DNA of 64,000 bases from positions 124,001 to 188,000 of the forward strand of contig CAVXXB010000015.1 of assembly GCA_963765585.1 (NCBI GenBank). The letters run 5' to 3'. Numbering within the stretch: the first letter of the stretch is position 1; each line of letters starts with the position of its first letter. This document shows positions 1-12,810 of the stretch, piece by piece. Source of the DNA: CAVXXB01 sp963765585 (lineage in GTDB: Bacteria; Calditrichota; Calditrichia; JAJRVZ01). Under the pieces are notes generated by a model that was not told the origin of the DNA, did no database searches, and saw only the letters and a program-made list of their open reading frames with translations. A program made the translations under genes and the position numbers.

Positions 1-2907
<2,907 letters not shown>

Positions 2908-2949
2908 TATAATCGCTTACTCAACTATGGCAGATTACTCGACTTCCAC

Positions 2950-2963
2950 ATTGTCAATGAACA
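2950..2963 (-). promoter_or_regulatory. boxA-like antitermination site before 23S
   Basis: On the minus strand the spacer reads TGTTCATTGACAAT about 45 bases before the 23S 5' end. This resembles the rRNA boxA consensus TGCTCTTTAACAAT bound by the NusB/S10 complex. A similar sequence precedes 16S (5026-5039), as expected for an rRNA operon. The assignment rests on motif and position only. Confidence 0.55.
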
Positions 2964-3036
2964 AATACCTATATCAATAGCCTTCACAGGCTATAAAATA
3001 AATTCATCTTTTCAAAGTCCCACACAGGAACTTTCC

Positions 3037-3112
3037 TGGTGGAGCTATGCGGGCTCGAACCGCAAACCTCCTGCGTGCAAGGCAGGCGCTCTCCCAATTG
3101 AGCTATAGCCCC
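3037..3112 (-). tRNA. tRNA-Ala (UGC)
   Basis: The minus strand folds as a full cloverleaf starting GGGGCTATAGCTC and ending ATAGCTCCACCA, so the CCA tail is encoded. The anticodon stem-loop CCTGC-CTTGCAC-GCAGG gives anticodon TGC. The T-loop GGTTCGAGCC is standard. It lies between tRNA-Ile and 23S in the rRNA spacer, the usual arrangement. Confidence 0.97.
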
Positions 3113-3122
3113 GTTCAAAAGA

Positions 3123-3192
3123 GTAGGCAGTCTACAGTTGGCAGCAGGCAGTATTTATTTTTACTGCCAATTGCCAATTGCCAACTGCCTAC
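3123..3192. repeat. Inverted-repeat element in the tRNA-Ala/tRNA-Ile spacer
   Basis: The 9-bp arms GTAGGCAGT (3123-3131) and ACTGCCTAC (3184-3192) are perfect inverted repeats. A second nested pair is CAGTTGGCA (3135-3143) with TGCCAACTG (3179-3187), and the motif TGCCAATTGCCAAT is repeated inside. Together they form a hairpin of about 70 nt between two tRNAs of one rRNA transcript. The same type of GCCAA-rich repeat occurs in protein-gene spacers of this window. Confidence 0.6.
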
Positions 3193-3195
3193 GAG

Positions 3196-3269
<74 letters not shown>

Positions 3270-3399
3270 AAACAAAAGACAACAGATAAAAAAAACTATT
3301 GGGTAAAATTGGTAACCACGCTCCCCTGTAAAAACAAGGGAAAGTCTAAATATCTATAAAAACAACAGGAAACAGAGATAGGTAATGAGAGATCGTATT

Positions 3400-4966
<1,567 letters not shown>

Positions 4967-5025
4967 AAATATTATGAACTACTCAAAAAAAATCCTCTCT
5001 CGAGAACCTACACTCTATCTTCCTG

Positions 5026-5039
5026 TTGTCAAAGAACAA
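5026..5039 (-). promoter_or_regulatory. boxA-like antitermination site before 16S
   Basis: The leader on the minus strand reads TTGTTCTTTGACAA, matching the rRNA boxA consensus (TGCTCTTTAACA) about 60 bases upstream of mature 16S. It lies between the proposed promoter and 16S, where antitermination complexes normally load. A related copy precedes 23S. Confidence 0.6.
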
Positions 5040-5068
5040 TAAATCGTGCTTTTTAAAAAAGCCTTTTA

Positions 5069-5097
5069 ATTTAAGAAACAAATACACATAGTGTCAA
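5069..5097 (-). promoter_or_regulatory. rRNA operon promoter, sigma-70 type
   Basis: Minus-strand TTGACA (complement of 5092-5097), a 17-base spacer, then TTAAAT (complement of 5069-5074). This is a near-consensus housekeeping layout about 100 bases upstream of 16S. It differs from the Bacteroidota TTTG / TANNTTTG promoter. The transcription start is inferred and not visible. Confidence 0.65.
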
Positions 5098-5137
5098 CAA
5101 AGAAATTGTTATTTTTTAATTATTTTGCCTTTTGAGC

Positions 5138-5168
5138 AAAAAAAAACCGGTTTGCCGCTGCAAACCGG
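5138..5168 (-). terminator. Rho-independent terminator of the outer-membrane protease/barrel gene
   Basis: The perfect stem CCGGTTTG / CAAACCGG (5147-5154 with 5161-5168, loop of six) is followed on the minus strand by nine T (A run 5138-5146). It lies 20 bases after the stop of the gene ending at 5189 and just upstream of the rRNA promoter, so it insulates the rRNA operon from that gene. Confidence 0.85.
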
Positions 5169-5188
5169 CTAAATAACTCATATATTTT

Positions 5189-8100
5189 TTAAAAATCAGC
5201 ACCCAAAGACCAGTAATATACTGGCTTACTGGATTTCTGTAAGTCATAGCGCCAGGCCACATCAAACCGTAATAAAAATCCCAGGAAGAATATCCGCGCA
5301 CCAACACCATAACCAGAAACCAGATTTTGCAGTCTGTCATTCTTTACCGGGACCCATTTATCCGTATTGTTCCAGGCACTTCCAATATCCGTGAACAATG
5401 CACCCTGAATATTACCTAAACGTATCGGAGGCAGACCCAGCTCAATATATGGAATCAAGGGGAAGCGAAACTCAAAATTCATCAAACCGAAATTTTGGCC
5501 GGTTTGTTCATAAAAGGCAGCACCACGTAGTGGTGTCACAAACTCCGAGAAATATACATCCTCAATGCTATTTATGGTATAGCCTAACCTGAAGGCAGGA
5601 TTTATCCAATTGGTAACACCACCTAGAATAAAGGTCTGTGGATTTTGCCCCATACTGGCACCTGCTTTTACTCTAAACGCCAAACTGTAATTACGCGCAA
5701 TATGAACATACTGACGAAAATCAATTTTAAAAGTCTGAAACTCCAAACCCTCTGGCGCATATTTGGGACTAAACAACATTGAAATTGAATATCTCCGGCC
5801 ATTTGATGGACCGGTCATTCCCCACTCTACCTGATCGTTAACCAGCTCAAAACTGGGCAATATCGTACGCACCTTTTGGGTAGGTAATGGCAACTGGAGA
5901 TATTCTAGATTTACGTTAAACCATGTCATACTTGCATCCAGGCGTGTAAATTTTGAAAACGGCATTGACATTGTAAGATTGCCACCAAAGCTTCTGAATC
6001 GTACCAAACCCTCATTATACGTGCTAAAAAAGTTTGATGTATGAAACGCACCAAATCCAAAATCTACCCGGTTGGGCAGATACCAGTATTGAAAACTAAT
6101 ATTTGAATTTCGCAAATCGAACACTAGGTTGGTACCAATAAATATTTTGTGATTCCCTAGCATATCGCTCAGCGCGATTTGCGTATATCCTTGTAATCCA
6201 AAAAAAGTATCATAGCCCGCTGCGCCATTAATAATATCCGGTGAAAACTTTATCTTATAATTATTAATCTTATATTCTCCACTGGCATGCTTATACTCGG
6301 ATTGATCCAGAGACACTTTTTGCCTGCGATCGGGTTCAGTCCGCTCCATATTTGCAAAGACATAACGGCTATAGTCACTTACCTTGGGCGCCTTGTCTCC
6401 AGTATCATCTTCTTCATCCTCATCTTCAGTTGCACTGCCTGGCGTTACAGCCATAGGTGATTGTATTGTGCCGTTTATTCTTTTAAAATACTGTGTCGGC
6501 GATAGACCAACCCGATCCATTTCCAGCGGATTTTTTAGCAGATACACATCCCAGCCACCTTTATAAAAAGATGTAAAAGCGAGTTTTTGGGCACTTTTAT
6601 CCCAGGACAACTGAAATGCACCGGTGATTAAATTAGTTATGGGCCAGCTTTCATTTGTTTCCAAATCGTGGAGATATATATTTGAAACACCGTTTTGCTC
6701 AGAGACATAAGCCAACACATTTTCTTCGGGTGCAAAAACCGCATTACCTTCTAGCACATCGGTACTGGTGATCCGCAACATATTGGCACCGGTTCGATCC
6801 ATGATGTAAATGTCTTCATTCCAAAATGGATGCCTGTGCATATCAAAATTTCCTGGCGTATATCTCTTATTTACATATGGTCCACGATCAGAAGTGAAGA
6901 CAATTCGTTGGCCGTCGGGAGACCAGCTCGGATCGGTATCTGAAAATACATCATTTGTGATATTGGTAATCTCCTGCGACTCCAAATCAAATATGTATAT
7001 ATCACTGGCACCGTCAAGATTCCCCACAAAAGCAATTTCTTTTCCGGTTGGAGACCATGAAGTTGAAAAGATGCCATCAAGATCAAACTTATACTGTGTA
7101 AAATCATCTTCAGCCAGATCATATATATATAGCGCATCCTGATCACCGGCCTTCGCCGCCAGTGTTATTTTGCGACCATCAGGAGACCAGCCAAATCCGG
7201 GTTCAAGAAAATGCAATTCCTCAAAATTTACATCCGTCTCTCCCCGTATCAGTCTCCGGATAATTTTCTTTTCAAGAACATCCATAAGATATATGGACAT
7301 TTTACCATCCATATTGGACAGGAATACCAGTTTGTCCCCCATAGGAGAAATTGCCGGGCTGCTGTTGATATAATTACGCTCTTCGACATGATCAGTCAAT
7401 GGCTTTGAAATTTCAGATGGCTCTTTCCTATCTGCAATATCGGGCCAGTACTCGCGTTTCATTTCACGTTGCCACTCTTCCGTCAGTTCCTTGAAATCAA
7501 TTCCTAACGCAGATTGAAATGCCGATTCGAAACTAAAACTACCTTTAACTTTATGCATAATTTCGCCAATCTTCTGAGTGCCGTATTTATGGGCAATATA
7601 CCTGAAGACACTGGCTCCCCCCTGGTAGGGAAAATAATCCAGCCATTCAATTGGCGGCAAATAACCGGTCAATGTGGCATCCCTGACCACCATATCCAAT
7701 TGTGTATTCCATCTTTGAGATACATACTCAGCAAGCCCCTCCGCAAACCATAGCGGAACCTGACTTACACTTCCGGAGACAAGTGATTGTACCGATCCTC
7801 CATACAACATATCATTCATAACCGCATGAACAAGTTCATGGTGAATTACGTGTCTGAATTGCTCATATGAGCCTTCATAAGGCACTACAACCCTGTTTTT
7901 ATACAATTCCGTAAATCCACCAATTCCCTCATCCAAAAAACTAAAAGTTACATTTGTTTGTTGAAAATGATTATGCGAGTTATAAATGATAATAATTACC
8001 CTGTCACTCAGATCATACGAAAAGTCGTCCCGTACCCGGACATATGAAGTTTCTGCCACTTCTGCTGTGAACCGGGCAAGATCATATCCCCCATCATAAA

Positions 8101-8245
8101 AGTATACATCAAAATGTTTTGATTGGATGTATCTCCAGTTGAATTTCTCATACTGTATTTTATTCTTGCCAAAATACTGAGCATTGGATTGTTGAACCAG
8201 GAGGCATGTTACAATAATCAGTAACAAATATTTTATTACTTTCAT
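5189..8245 (-). CDS. Outer-membrane metalloprotease-like / TolB-propeller / beta-barrel protein
   Basis: 1018 residues. The signal peptide is about residues 1-22 (ends SNAQ). Next comes a peptidase-MA-like domain with a zinc motif HELVH at 136-140 and the usual downstream glutamate in WFAEGLAEY (near 169). Then follows a run of WD40-like/TolB repeats (motifs such as SWSPDG and WSPTGKEIAFVG, about 290-600), an acidic linker (DEDEEDD) and a C-terminal beta-barrel of the surface-antigen/BamA type ending in a terminal aromatic (GADF). Proteins of this architecture occur in FCB bacteria; their substrate is unknown. The gene stands alone, with a terminator behind it. Proteolysis is inferred from the intact HExxH. 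I cannot tell whether the barrel exports, anchors or inserts proteins. Confidence 0.8.
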   Translation of the reverse strand: MKVIKYLLLIIVTCLLVQQSNAQYFGKNKIQYEKFNWRYIQSKHFDVYFYDGGYDLARFTAEVAETSYVRVRDDFSYDLSDRVIIIIYNSHNHFQQTNVTFSFLDEGIGGFTELYKNRVVVPYEGSYEQFRHVIHHELVHAVMNDMLYGGSVQSLVSGSVSQVPLWFAEGLAEYVSQRWNTQLDMVVRDATLTGYLPPIEWLDYFPYQGGASVFRYIAHKYGTQKIGEIMHKVKGSFSFESAFQSALGIDFKELTEEWQREMKREYWPDIADRKEPSEISKPLTDHVEERNYINSSPAISPMGDKLVFLSNMDGKMSIYLMDVLEKKIIRRLIRGETDVNFEELHFLEPGFGWSPDGRKITLAAKAGDQDALYIYDLAEDDFTQYKFDLDGIFSTSWSPTGKEIAFVGNLDGASDIYIFDLESQEITNITNDVFSDTDPSWSPDGQRIVFTSDRGPYVNKRYTPGNFDMHRHPFWNEDIYIMDRTGANMLRITSTDVLEGNAVFAPEENVLAYVSEQNGVSNIYLHDLETNESWPITNLITGAFQLSWDKSAQKLAFTSFYKGGWDVYLLKNPLEMDRVGLSPTQYFKRINGTIQSPMAVTPGSATEDEDEEDDTGDKAPKVSDYSRYVFANMERTEPDRRQKVSLDQSEYKHASGEYKINNYKIKFSPDIINGAAGYDTFFGLQGYTQIALSDMLGNHKIFIGTNLVFDLRNSNISFQYWYLPNRVDFGFGAFHTSNFFSTYNEGLVRFRSFGGNLTMSMPFSKFTRLDASMTWFNVNLEYLQLPLPTQKVRTILPSFELVNDQVEWGMTGPSNGRRYSISMLFSPKYAPEGLEFQTFKIDFRQYVHIARNYSLAFRVKAGASMGQNPQTFILGGVTNWINPAFRLGYTINSIEDVYFSEFVTPLRGAAFYEQTGQNFGLMNFEFRFPLIPYIELGLPPIRLGNIQGALFTDIGSAWNNTDKWVPVKNDRLQNLVSGYGVGARIFFLGFLLRFDVAWRYDLQKSSKPVYYWSLGADF

Positions 8246-8350
8246 TCAAAATCTCCTGAAGATTGTGTATGGAAATGAATAAACTTCTTTCCATGTATAT
8301 AATAAATAACTAAATTTTCCACGGCCATAAATACAATTTATAAGTATTTA

Positions 8351-8713
8351 ATGAATAAAATGAAAAAAACGTTCCCGAATAATAAAAATATTATACTTTT
8401 ACTTACATTTATACTGATTTGTTGCAGTCCGGCTTCAAAAAATATAATGGATGAAGAGGTATTTATCAACACATATGCGAATTTGCTGATTATAAATGAA
8501 CTCAAAATCCAAAAAAATAAAAAGGCGAGTATGATAAGTGTGGTTTTAAAAGAAAACGATACTACAATGGATGAGATTAACGATACAATTGCTTCATATA
8601 AGCAGCAACCGGAAAACTGGGTTTCTGTATTACAAAAAGTCAGAGATCACATAAGAGTTTTAAAAACAAAGGACGATACTCTACAGGCTAACGACTCTAG
8701 TGCGGTAAATTAG
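8351..8713 (+). CDS. Small putative lipoprotein
   Basis: 120 residues with a hydrophobic leader and a lipobox-like LICC at about residues 22-25, so it is probably lipidated and periplasm-facing. The remainder is charged and helix-prone with no catalytic motif. It vaguely resembles the small DUF4296-type lipoproteins of FCB bacteria, but I cannot confirm that. It is convergent with ccmF and overlaps its 3' end by about 33 bases. Two in-frame ATGs (8351 and 8360) are possible starts; neither has a clear ribosome-binding site. Confidence 0.55.
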   Translation: MNKMKKTFPNNKNIILLLTFILICCSPASKNIMDEEVFINTYANLLIINELKIQKNKKASMISVVLKENDTTMDEINDTIASYKQQPENWVSVLQKVRDHIRVLKTKDDTLQANDSSAVN

Positions 8714-10264
8714 AGAGACCATTAATCCCAAAATCATCAAAACCGTTCCCAACCACAGTATATTTATCAATGGCTTTTCGGTAACCTCAATAGCCAATAA
8801 TTCGACACCTGCCTCAGATTTTTCCATCTCATCATCGGTAATATGCAAGGTTAGAGTATTGCTCTCAACATCAATATTGGCAATTGAAAGACTCCTGCTA
8901 CTATTAGGAATTTCACTAGGGACCATTTCTTGTTTTCCATCCTGCAGAAGAATTGATGGTTTAAGTTCATATTTCTGTGATTTGTCCATAATGCTAACCA
9001 CGGCTGCAATTTTTATTTTTTCGCTATCCCCATCATGACCATCCATTTCATATCCAAGAAATTTAATGGTATACTCCTCAAAATAAACCTGGGTACCTTT
9101 TTTTATATCAATACTTTCTCCGTGGTCATGTTCCTCAGCAGGAATAACCTGAATTGGCGAAATATAGACATCCTTTAGCCACAGATTATGAACGGATGGA
9201 TTACGCATATAGGCCTGATTGAATTCACTCCAGTAAAATTTTGGATTCGCAACAAGATTTTTTATTTGTGTACCTGTTATTTCAATAACGGCTTCATCTT
9301 TTCCGTCCGCTCCCGTTCTGAATCCGGCATACTTCATATCATAATCCAGCACTTTTTTCTGAGAATTTATTGGCAGCGTGGTTTTAACACTGGTCTCATA
9401 AGCTGATGAAGTAATGATACCCATCATCATCAATCCTATTCCCACGTGACTCAGGTACCCGCCAAATCCCCAGTTTTTCTTTCTGATCATACCGATCACC
9501 ATTTCGGAGTTCACGATTATTGCTGAGATAAAAAGGAAAAATATCGTTAAATGTACAATATTATTTATCCCAAGGAAAAAAGCAGTAATGGTCAACAACA
9601 CACTAACCGAAACTGGCAGAATATATTTTTTCTTTTGGCTGGTATTACTTTTCTTCCAACTGAGTCCGGGCGCAATGGCAATTAAGAATCCCAGAAGTAT
9701 GGCGATCGGTGTGTTGAGCAAATTATAGTACTCTATAGAAACATCTGAAGCCTGACCCACAAAGATGGCACTGAGTAACGGGGCCGACGTACCAAAAAAT
9801 GTTAGCACGGATGACAACAATAAAGTAAGAACACCAAAAAACATTAAACTTTCACGGGTAAAGAAAGATTTGCTCAATTGATTAGATTTCTCTATTGGTC
9901 TTCGTATAACAAAAAAGATAGCAGCCACAGCAAAAAAGAATGCCAGGAATGCCACCAGATAATCATTTATCTCACTCTGACTGAATGAATGGACAGAAAA
10001 ATCTGAGAGGACACCACTTCTGGTTAAAAAAGATCCATACAATACAAGAATAAATGTTAGTAATGCCAGGAACACATTTGTCCGCTGCATACCTCCTCGT
10101 CGTTTCTGGATTATTAATCCATGAATCAATGCGAGTGAACTTAGCCAGGGAATAAAAAGAGCTGTTTTCAACCGGATCCCAACCCCAATAACCACCCCAG
10201 CCCAGCGTGGTGTAAGCCCAATAGCCGCCCAATATAATACCTGTGCCAAGAGACAGGCCAACAA
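8681..10264 (-). CDS. ccmF: CcmF cytochrome c heme lyase, C-terminal part (frameshifted gene)
   Basis: Downstream two thirds of CcmF, the membrane subunit that ligates heme to apocytochrome c. Homology begins at about 10157 with the continuation FIPWLSSLALIHG of the WWD domain that starts in the other frame. Residues upstream of that in this frame are not CcmF-like. It contains multiple membrane helices, a large periplasmic loop and a C-terminal helix near 8690-8740. Joined with the 9972-10907 fragment it gives about 740 residues, a plausible CcmF length. It is the last gene of the ccm operon. Confidence 0.85.
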   Translation of the reverse strand: MLACLLAQVLYWAAIGLTPRWAGVVIGVGIRLKTALFIPWLSSLALIHGLIIQKRRGGMQRTNVFLALLTFILVLYGSFLTRSGVLSDFSVHSFSQSEINDYLVAFLAFFFAVAAIFFVIRRPIEKSNQLSKSFFTRESLMFFGVLTLLLSSVLTFFGTSAPLLSAIFVGQASDVSIEYYNLLNTPIAILLGFLIAIAPGLSWKKSNTSQKKKYILPVSVSVLLTITAFFLGINNIVHLTIFFLFISAIIVNSEMVIGMIRKKNWGFGGYLSHVGIGLMMMGIITSSAYETSVKTTLPINSQKKVLDYDMKYAGFRTGADGKDEAVIEITGTQIKNLVANPKFYWSEFNQAYMRNPSVHNLWLKDVYISPIQVIPAEEHDHGESIDIKKGTQVYFEEYTIKFLGYEMDGHDGDSEKIKIAAVVSIMDKSQKYELKPSILLQDGKQEMVPSEIPNSSRSLSIANIDVESNTLTLHITDDEMEKSEAGVELLAIEVTEKPLINILWLGTVLMILGLMVSLIYRTRVVSL

Positions 10265-10907
10265 AGAGGCTAAATGGAAACACGCTTTTTAGCCATGAAT
10301 GAAAATCCCTGGTTATCATTGCTGCCATGCCGTAGGCGAACAAAATCATTGTGGATGAATACCCGGTAAACAGAACAGGTGGATGAATAATCATCCAGGG
10401 GTCCTGAAGCAATGGATTAAGACCGTTTCCATCAAGCGGGATTTCGCCAAATTGGAATTGATGCGGACGCGTTTCCCAAACATAATTAAAGGGATTCTTT
10501 TTTATCAGTATCATGGCAATAAATGCCTGAATAAGCGCCATAAATATCATGACGATAATTTCATTTTTTTCTTTTTTTCGAATTATTATGATACCATAGA
10601 TGCTTCCAAGCAGCAACCACAGGAGAAATGTTCCCTCCTGACCTCCCCAGAATGTGGTTATCAAATAAAATGCCGACATATCCAGAGAACTGTAGCTGAA
10701 TATATATTGCCACTGGAATTGATGAGTTAATATTCCCCACATTAGCATCGCGGCCTGAATAAGGATAAATCCCGATGAGGTATAAAAAGAAAATCTGGCC
10801 AGATTAACTAGCTGATCATCATTTTTATAATGGGCAAGCAGGTATGTTACGATACAAATTATTAGACTTATGAATGTGAGGCTGGTTAAAGTCACCCCAA
10901 GAATCAT
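9972..10907 (-). CDS. ccmF: CcmF cytochrome c heme lyase, N-terminal part (frameshifted gene)
   Basis: N-terminal part of CcmF, including the conserved HPPVLFTGYSS segment and the heme-handling WWD motif WGGYWGWDPVENSSF. Directly after that motif the reading frame is lost at a run of five T (plus-strand A run 10154-10158). Four T would restore the normal continuation FIPWL, so the last 60 or so residues of this frame are out of frame. The start overlaps the ccmE stop (ATGA). Explanations: homopolymer sequencing error, a real mutation, or slippage on the T run. All other ccm genes are intact, which favours an error or slippage. Confidence 0.85.
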   Translation of the reverse strand: MILGVTLTSLTFISLIICIVTYLLAHYKNDDQLVNLARFSFYTSSGFILIQAAMLMWGILTHQFQWQYIFSYSSLDMSAFYLITTFWGGQEGTFLLWLLLGSIYGIIIIRKKEKNEIIVMIFMALIQAFIAMILIKKNPFNYVWETRPHQFQFGEIPLDGNGLNPLLQDPWMIIHPPVLFTGYSSTMILFAYGMAAMITRDFHSWLKSVFPFSLFVGLSLGTGIILGGYWAYTTLGWGGYWGWDPVENSSFYSLAKFTRIDSWINNPETTRRYAADKCVPGITNIYSCIVWIFFNQKWCPLRFFCPFIQSE

Positions 10908-11275
10908 GTATTAGTGCTCTCTTCCATATATTTAGAAGGACATTTGACGAGCAACTCTTTGGCGTGAAACTTTCCTTGTGAAAATTGACCCACACACACT
11001 ACTTCTGTCGCTTGTTCAAAATTCCCCGGTTTAGCGCCATCGAAAATTACTTCAACTTGTTCACCGGCTTCATCAGCCAACATAAATACGAATACATTTT
11101 TTTCAACATCAAATTTTCCGTTGTCGACTCGCGTCCCTTTTACCTGGACAACCGATTCCATATCTTTTGCCTGTTCGATAGTGACATATGGTGTGAGAGT
11201 TTTATTAAAAGAAATACCGGCCCAAATGATAAAACTGACAATTATCACTGTGCCTATTATATATTTAGGCTTCAT
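10904..11275 (-). CDS. ccmE: CcmE heme chaperone, cysteine (CxxxY) variant
   Basis: 123 residues: one N-terminal membrane helix (about 4-21), then an OB-fold domain. CcmE carries heme covalently in the periplasm from CcmABCD to CcmF. In the classical protein a histidine in HxxxY binds heme. Here the C-terminal motif is KCPSKY, with Cys112 and Tyr116, the CxxxY variant known from Desulfovibrio and archaea. The gene lies between the ccmD-like gene and ccmF and overlaps ccmF by four bases, so translation is probably coupled. Confidence 0.92.
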   Translation of the reverse strand: MKPKYIIGTVIIVSFIIWAGISFNKTLTPYVTIEQAKDMESVVQVKGTRVDNGKFDVEKNVFVFMLADEAGEQVEVIFDGAKPGNFEQATEVVCVGQFSQGKFHAKELLVKCPSKYMEESTNT

Positions 11276-11320
11276 ATTATTTTATCCTTAAATAATTTAT
11301 TAGTGTAACTCTTTGTGAAT

Positions 11321-11458
11321 TTATTTATTTCCATTTTTTTCAAATTTCTCAACTATTTTTTTCAGCGCTTTTACCTGTTTGTCCAGATGCAGCATAAAGC
11401 CGAATATTCCCATCCAGATAACAAGCACTATTACAAGTACAATATAAATTGGTTCCAT
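11321..11458 (-). CDS. ccmD: CcmD-like small membrane protein
   Basis: 45 residues starting MEPIYIVLVIVLVIWMGIF, with one membrane helix and then a basic, charged tail (LDKQVKALKKIVEKFEK). Its size, topology and position directly after ccmC and before ccmE match CcmD, which helps release holo-CcmE from the CcmABC complex. The start codon follows the ccmC stop with no gap. CcmD proteins are poorly conserved, so the call rests mainly on position and topology. Confidence 0.75.
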   Translation of the reverse strand: MEPIYIVLVIVLVIWMGIFGFMLHLDKQVKALKKIVEKFEKNGNK

Positions 11459-12118
11459 CTATGACTCCATACTTTTGAGTTTAATTTTCAATTTGATAAG
11501 TTGAAATTTATTAATGAGCATCCAGAAGAACAGTCCCGTAAATCCAATCATGGAAGAAAAGAACACAATTCTTTGCCGGCCACCTAAATGTACCTGGGCG
11601 TCCTGATTAATAATGGGATCAGGATGCAGACCTGTGTACACACGTGGTATAATAAAAACAAAAAACGGAACAGTAATAAAGGCAAATAATGAATAGACAG
11701 ATGCCAAAGCGGCCTTTCGTTCGGGCTGTTCAATCGCTGATCTGAGGGCGAAATATGCAGCATAAACCAGCAGCAGAATAAATATGGATGTTTCCCTTGG
11801 ATCCCAGTTCCAGAATGACCCCCAGCTCATTTTTGCCCAAATAGAACCGGTAACGGTCGCAAGGATACAAAATATAAAACCAAGATGACTTGCTGCCTCA
11901 GCAGAATAATCATAAATCAATTTCCGTTTTCTCAAATAGAGAACGCTGTAAATGGCGCCAATTAAAAAAGCCAGTACCGTTATCCATGCCGTCGGTACAT
12001 GAAAATACAGAATCCGCGTAAACTCCTGCAATACCGGATCAACCGGCGCCCAGATAAATGCCCCGGTGATGACGAGCAACAACCATACAAATAAGATCCA
12101 CTTTAAAATTTTATCCAT
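11459..12118 (-). CDS. ccmC: CcmC heme-handling protein
   Basis: 219 residues from the preferred start, six predicted membrane helices. It has the WWD motif WGSFWNWDPRE and flanking conserved histidines (YFHVP near residue 40, TGLHPDP near 165). CcmC presents heme to CcmE. An upstream in-frame ATG at 12139 exists, but only the ATG at 12118 has a good ribosome-binding site (AGGGGG seven bases before it), so I choose 12118. It lies 8 bases after ccmB. Confidence 0.92.
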   Translation of the reverse strand: MDKILKWILFVWLLLVITGAFIWAPVDPVLQEFTRILYFHVPTAWITVLAFLIGAIYSVLYLRKRKLIYDYSAEAASHLGFIFCILATVTGSIWAKMSWGSFWNWDPRETSIFILLLVYAAYFALRSAIEQPERKAALASVYSLFAFITVPFFVFIIPRVYTGLHPDPIINQDAQVHLGGRQRIVFFSSMIGFTGLFFWMLINKFQLIKLKIKLKSMES

Positions 12119-12126
12119 CAGTCCCC

Positions 12127-12810
12127 CTACTCTTTCCATACAAATTCAAATAACAAAATCGCACCGGTTATAACGACTACAGCATAGGCAAACAGCATTT
12201 GAATCTCGTCGCCGGCAGCTGCCAGGTCACCCTTTGTAACCGAAATCTTTGTACCACTTATTCCGGCAACGATCACCGGTAATAATATTGGAAACGCCAG
12301 AACGGTAAAAAGGGCCCCACGGGCATTCGCCTTTGAGATAATTGCTGCAATCAAAGTGGAACCCGCCGACAAACCGATGCCGCCGACTATCAAAACAGTA
12401 ATGAATGACAAGATTCCTTCAACAGAGAAGTTCATTACAGCAAAAAACAGTGGCACGATTACTATTTGTAGCGCGATAAACAATAAAAAATTAAACACAA
12501 ATTTGCCAAGAAAAACACTGGTTGGCAATGCCACAAGTTTTAATGTATCCGCGGTATGTTTTTCTTCTTCACGGATAAAAATGTGCGATAATCCTGACAT
12601 GGCGGAGAAGAAAAGAATGATCCACAATAGTGCACATTTTATTTCTGCACTGGCAGAAAAAGTACCAATTGAGAATGAGACCGATACCAGAGTTACAACG
12701 GCAAATAATAGTATTGCATTGACTGCGTATCTTGTTTTGAATTCCTGCAGCACATCCTTTTGAAATATTAAGAACGCCTCTTTAAGATATTGCAATTTGC
12801 TGATCTCCAA
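12127..12810 (-). CDS. ccmB: CcmB heme exporter permease
   Basis: 227 residues with six predicted membrane helices and the conserved cytoplasmic segment IREEEKHTADTLKLVALP typical of CcmB. It partners the CcmA ATPase in the complex that uses ATP to release heme-loaded CcmE from CcmC. Its start lies inside the last codons of ccmA (29-base overlap). Confidence 0.92.
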   Translation of the reverse strand: MEISKLQYLKEAFLIFQKDVLQEFKTRYAVNAILLFAVVTLVSVSFSIGTFSASAEIKCALLWIILFFSAMSGLSHIFIREEEKHTADTLKLVALPTSVFLGKFVFNFLLFIALQIVIVPLFFAVMNFSVEGILSFITVLIVGGIGLSAGSTLIAAIISKANARGALFTVLAFPILLPVIVAGISGTKISVTKGDLAAAGDEIQMLFAYAVVVITGAILLFEFVWKE

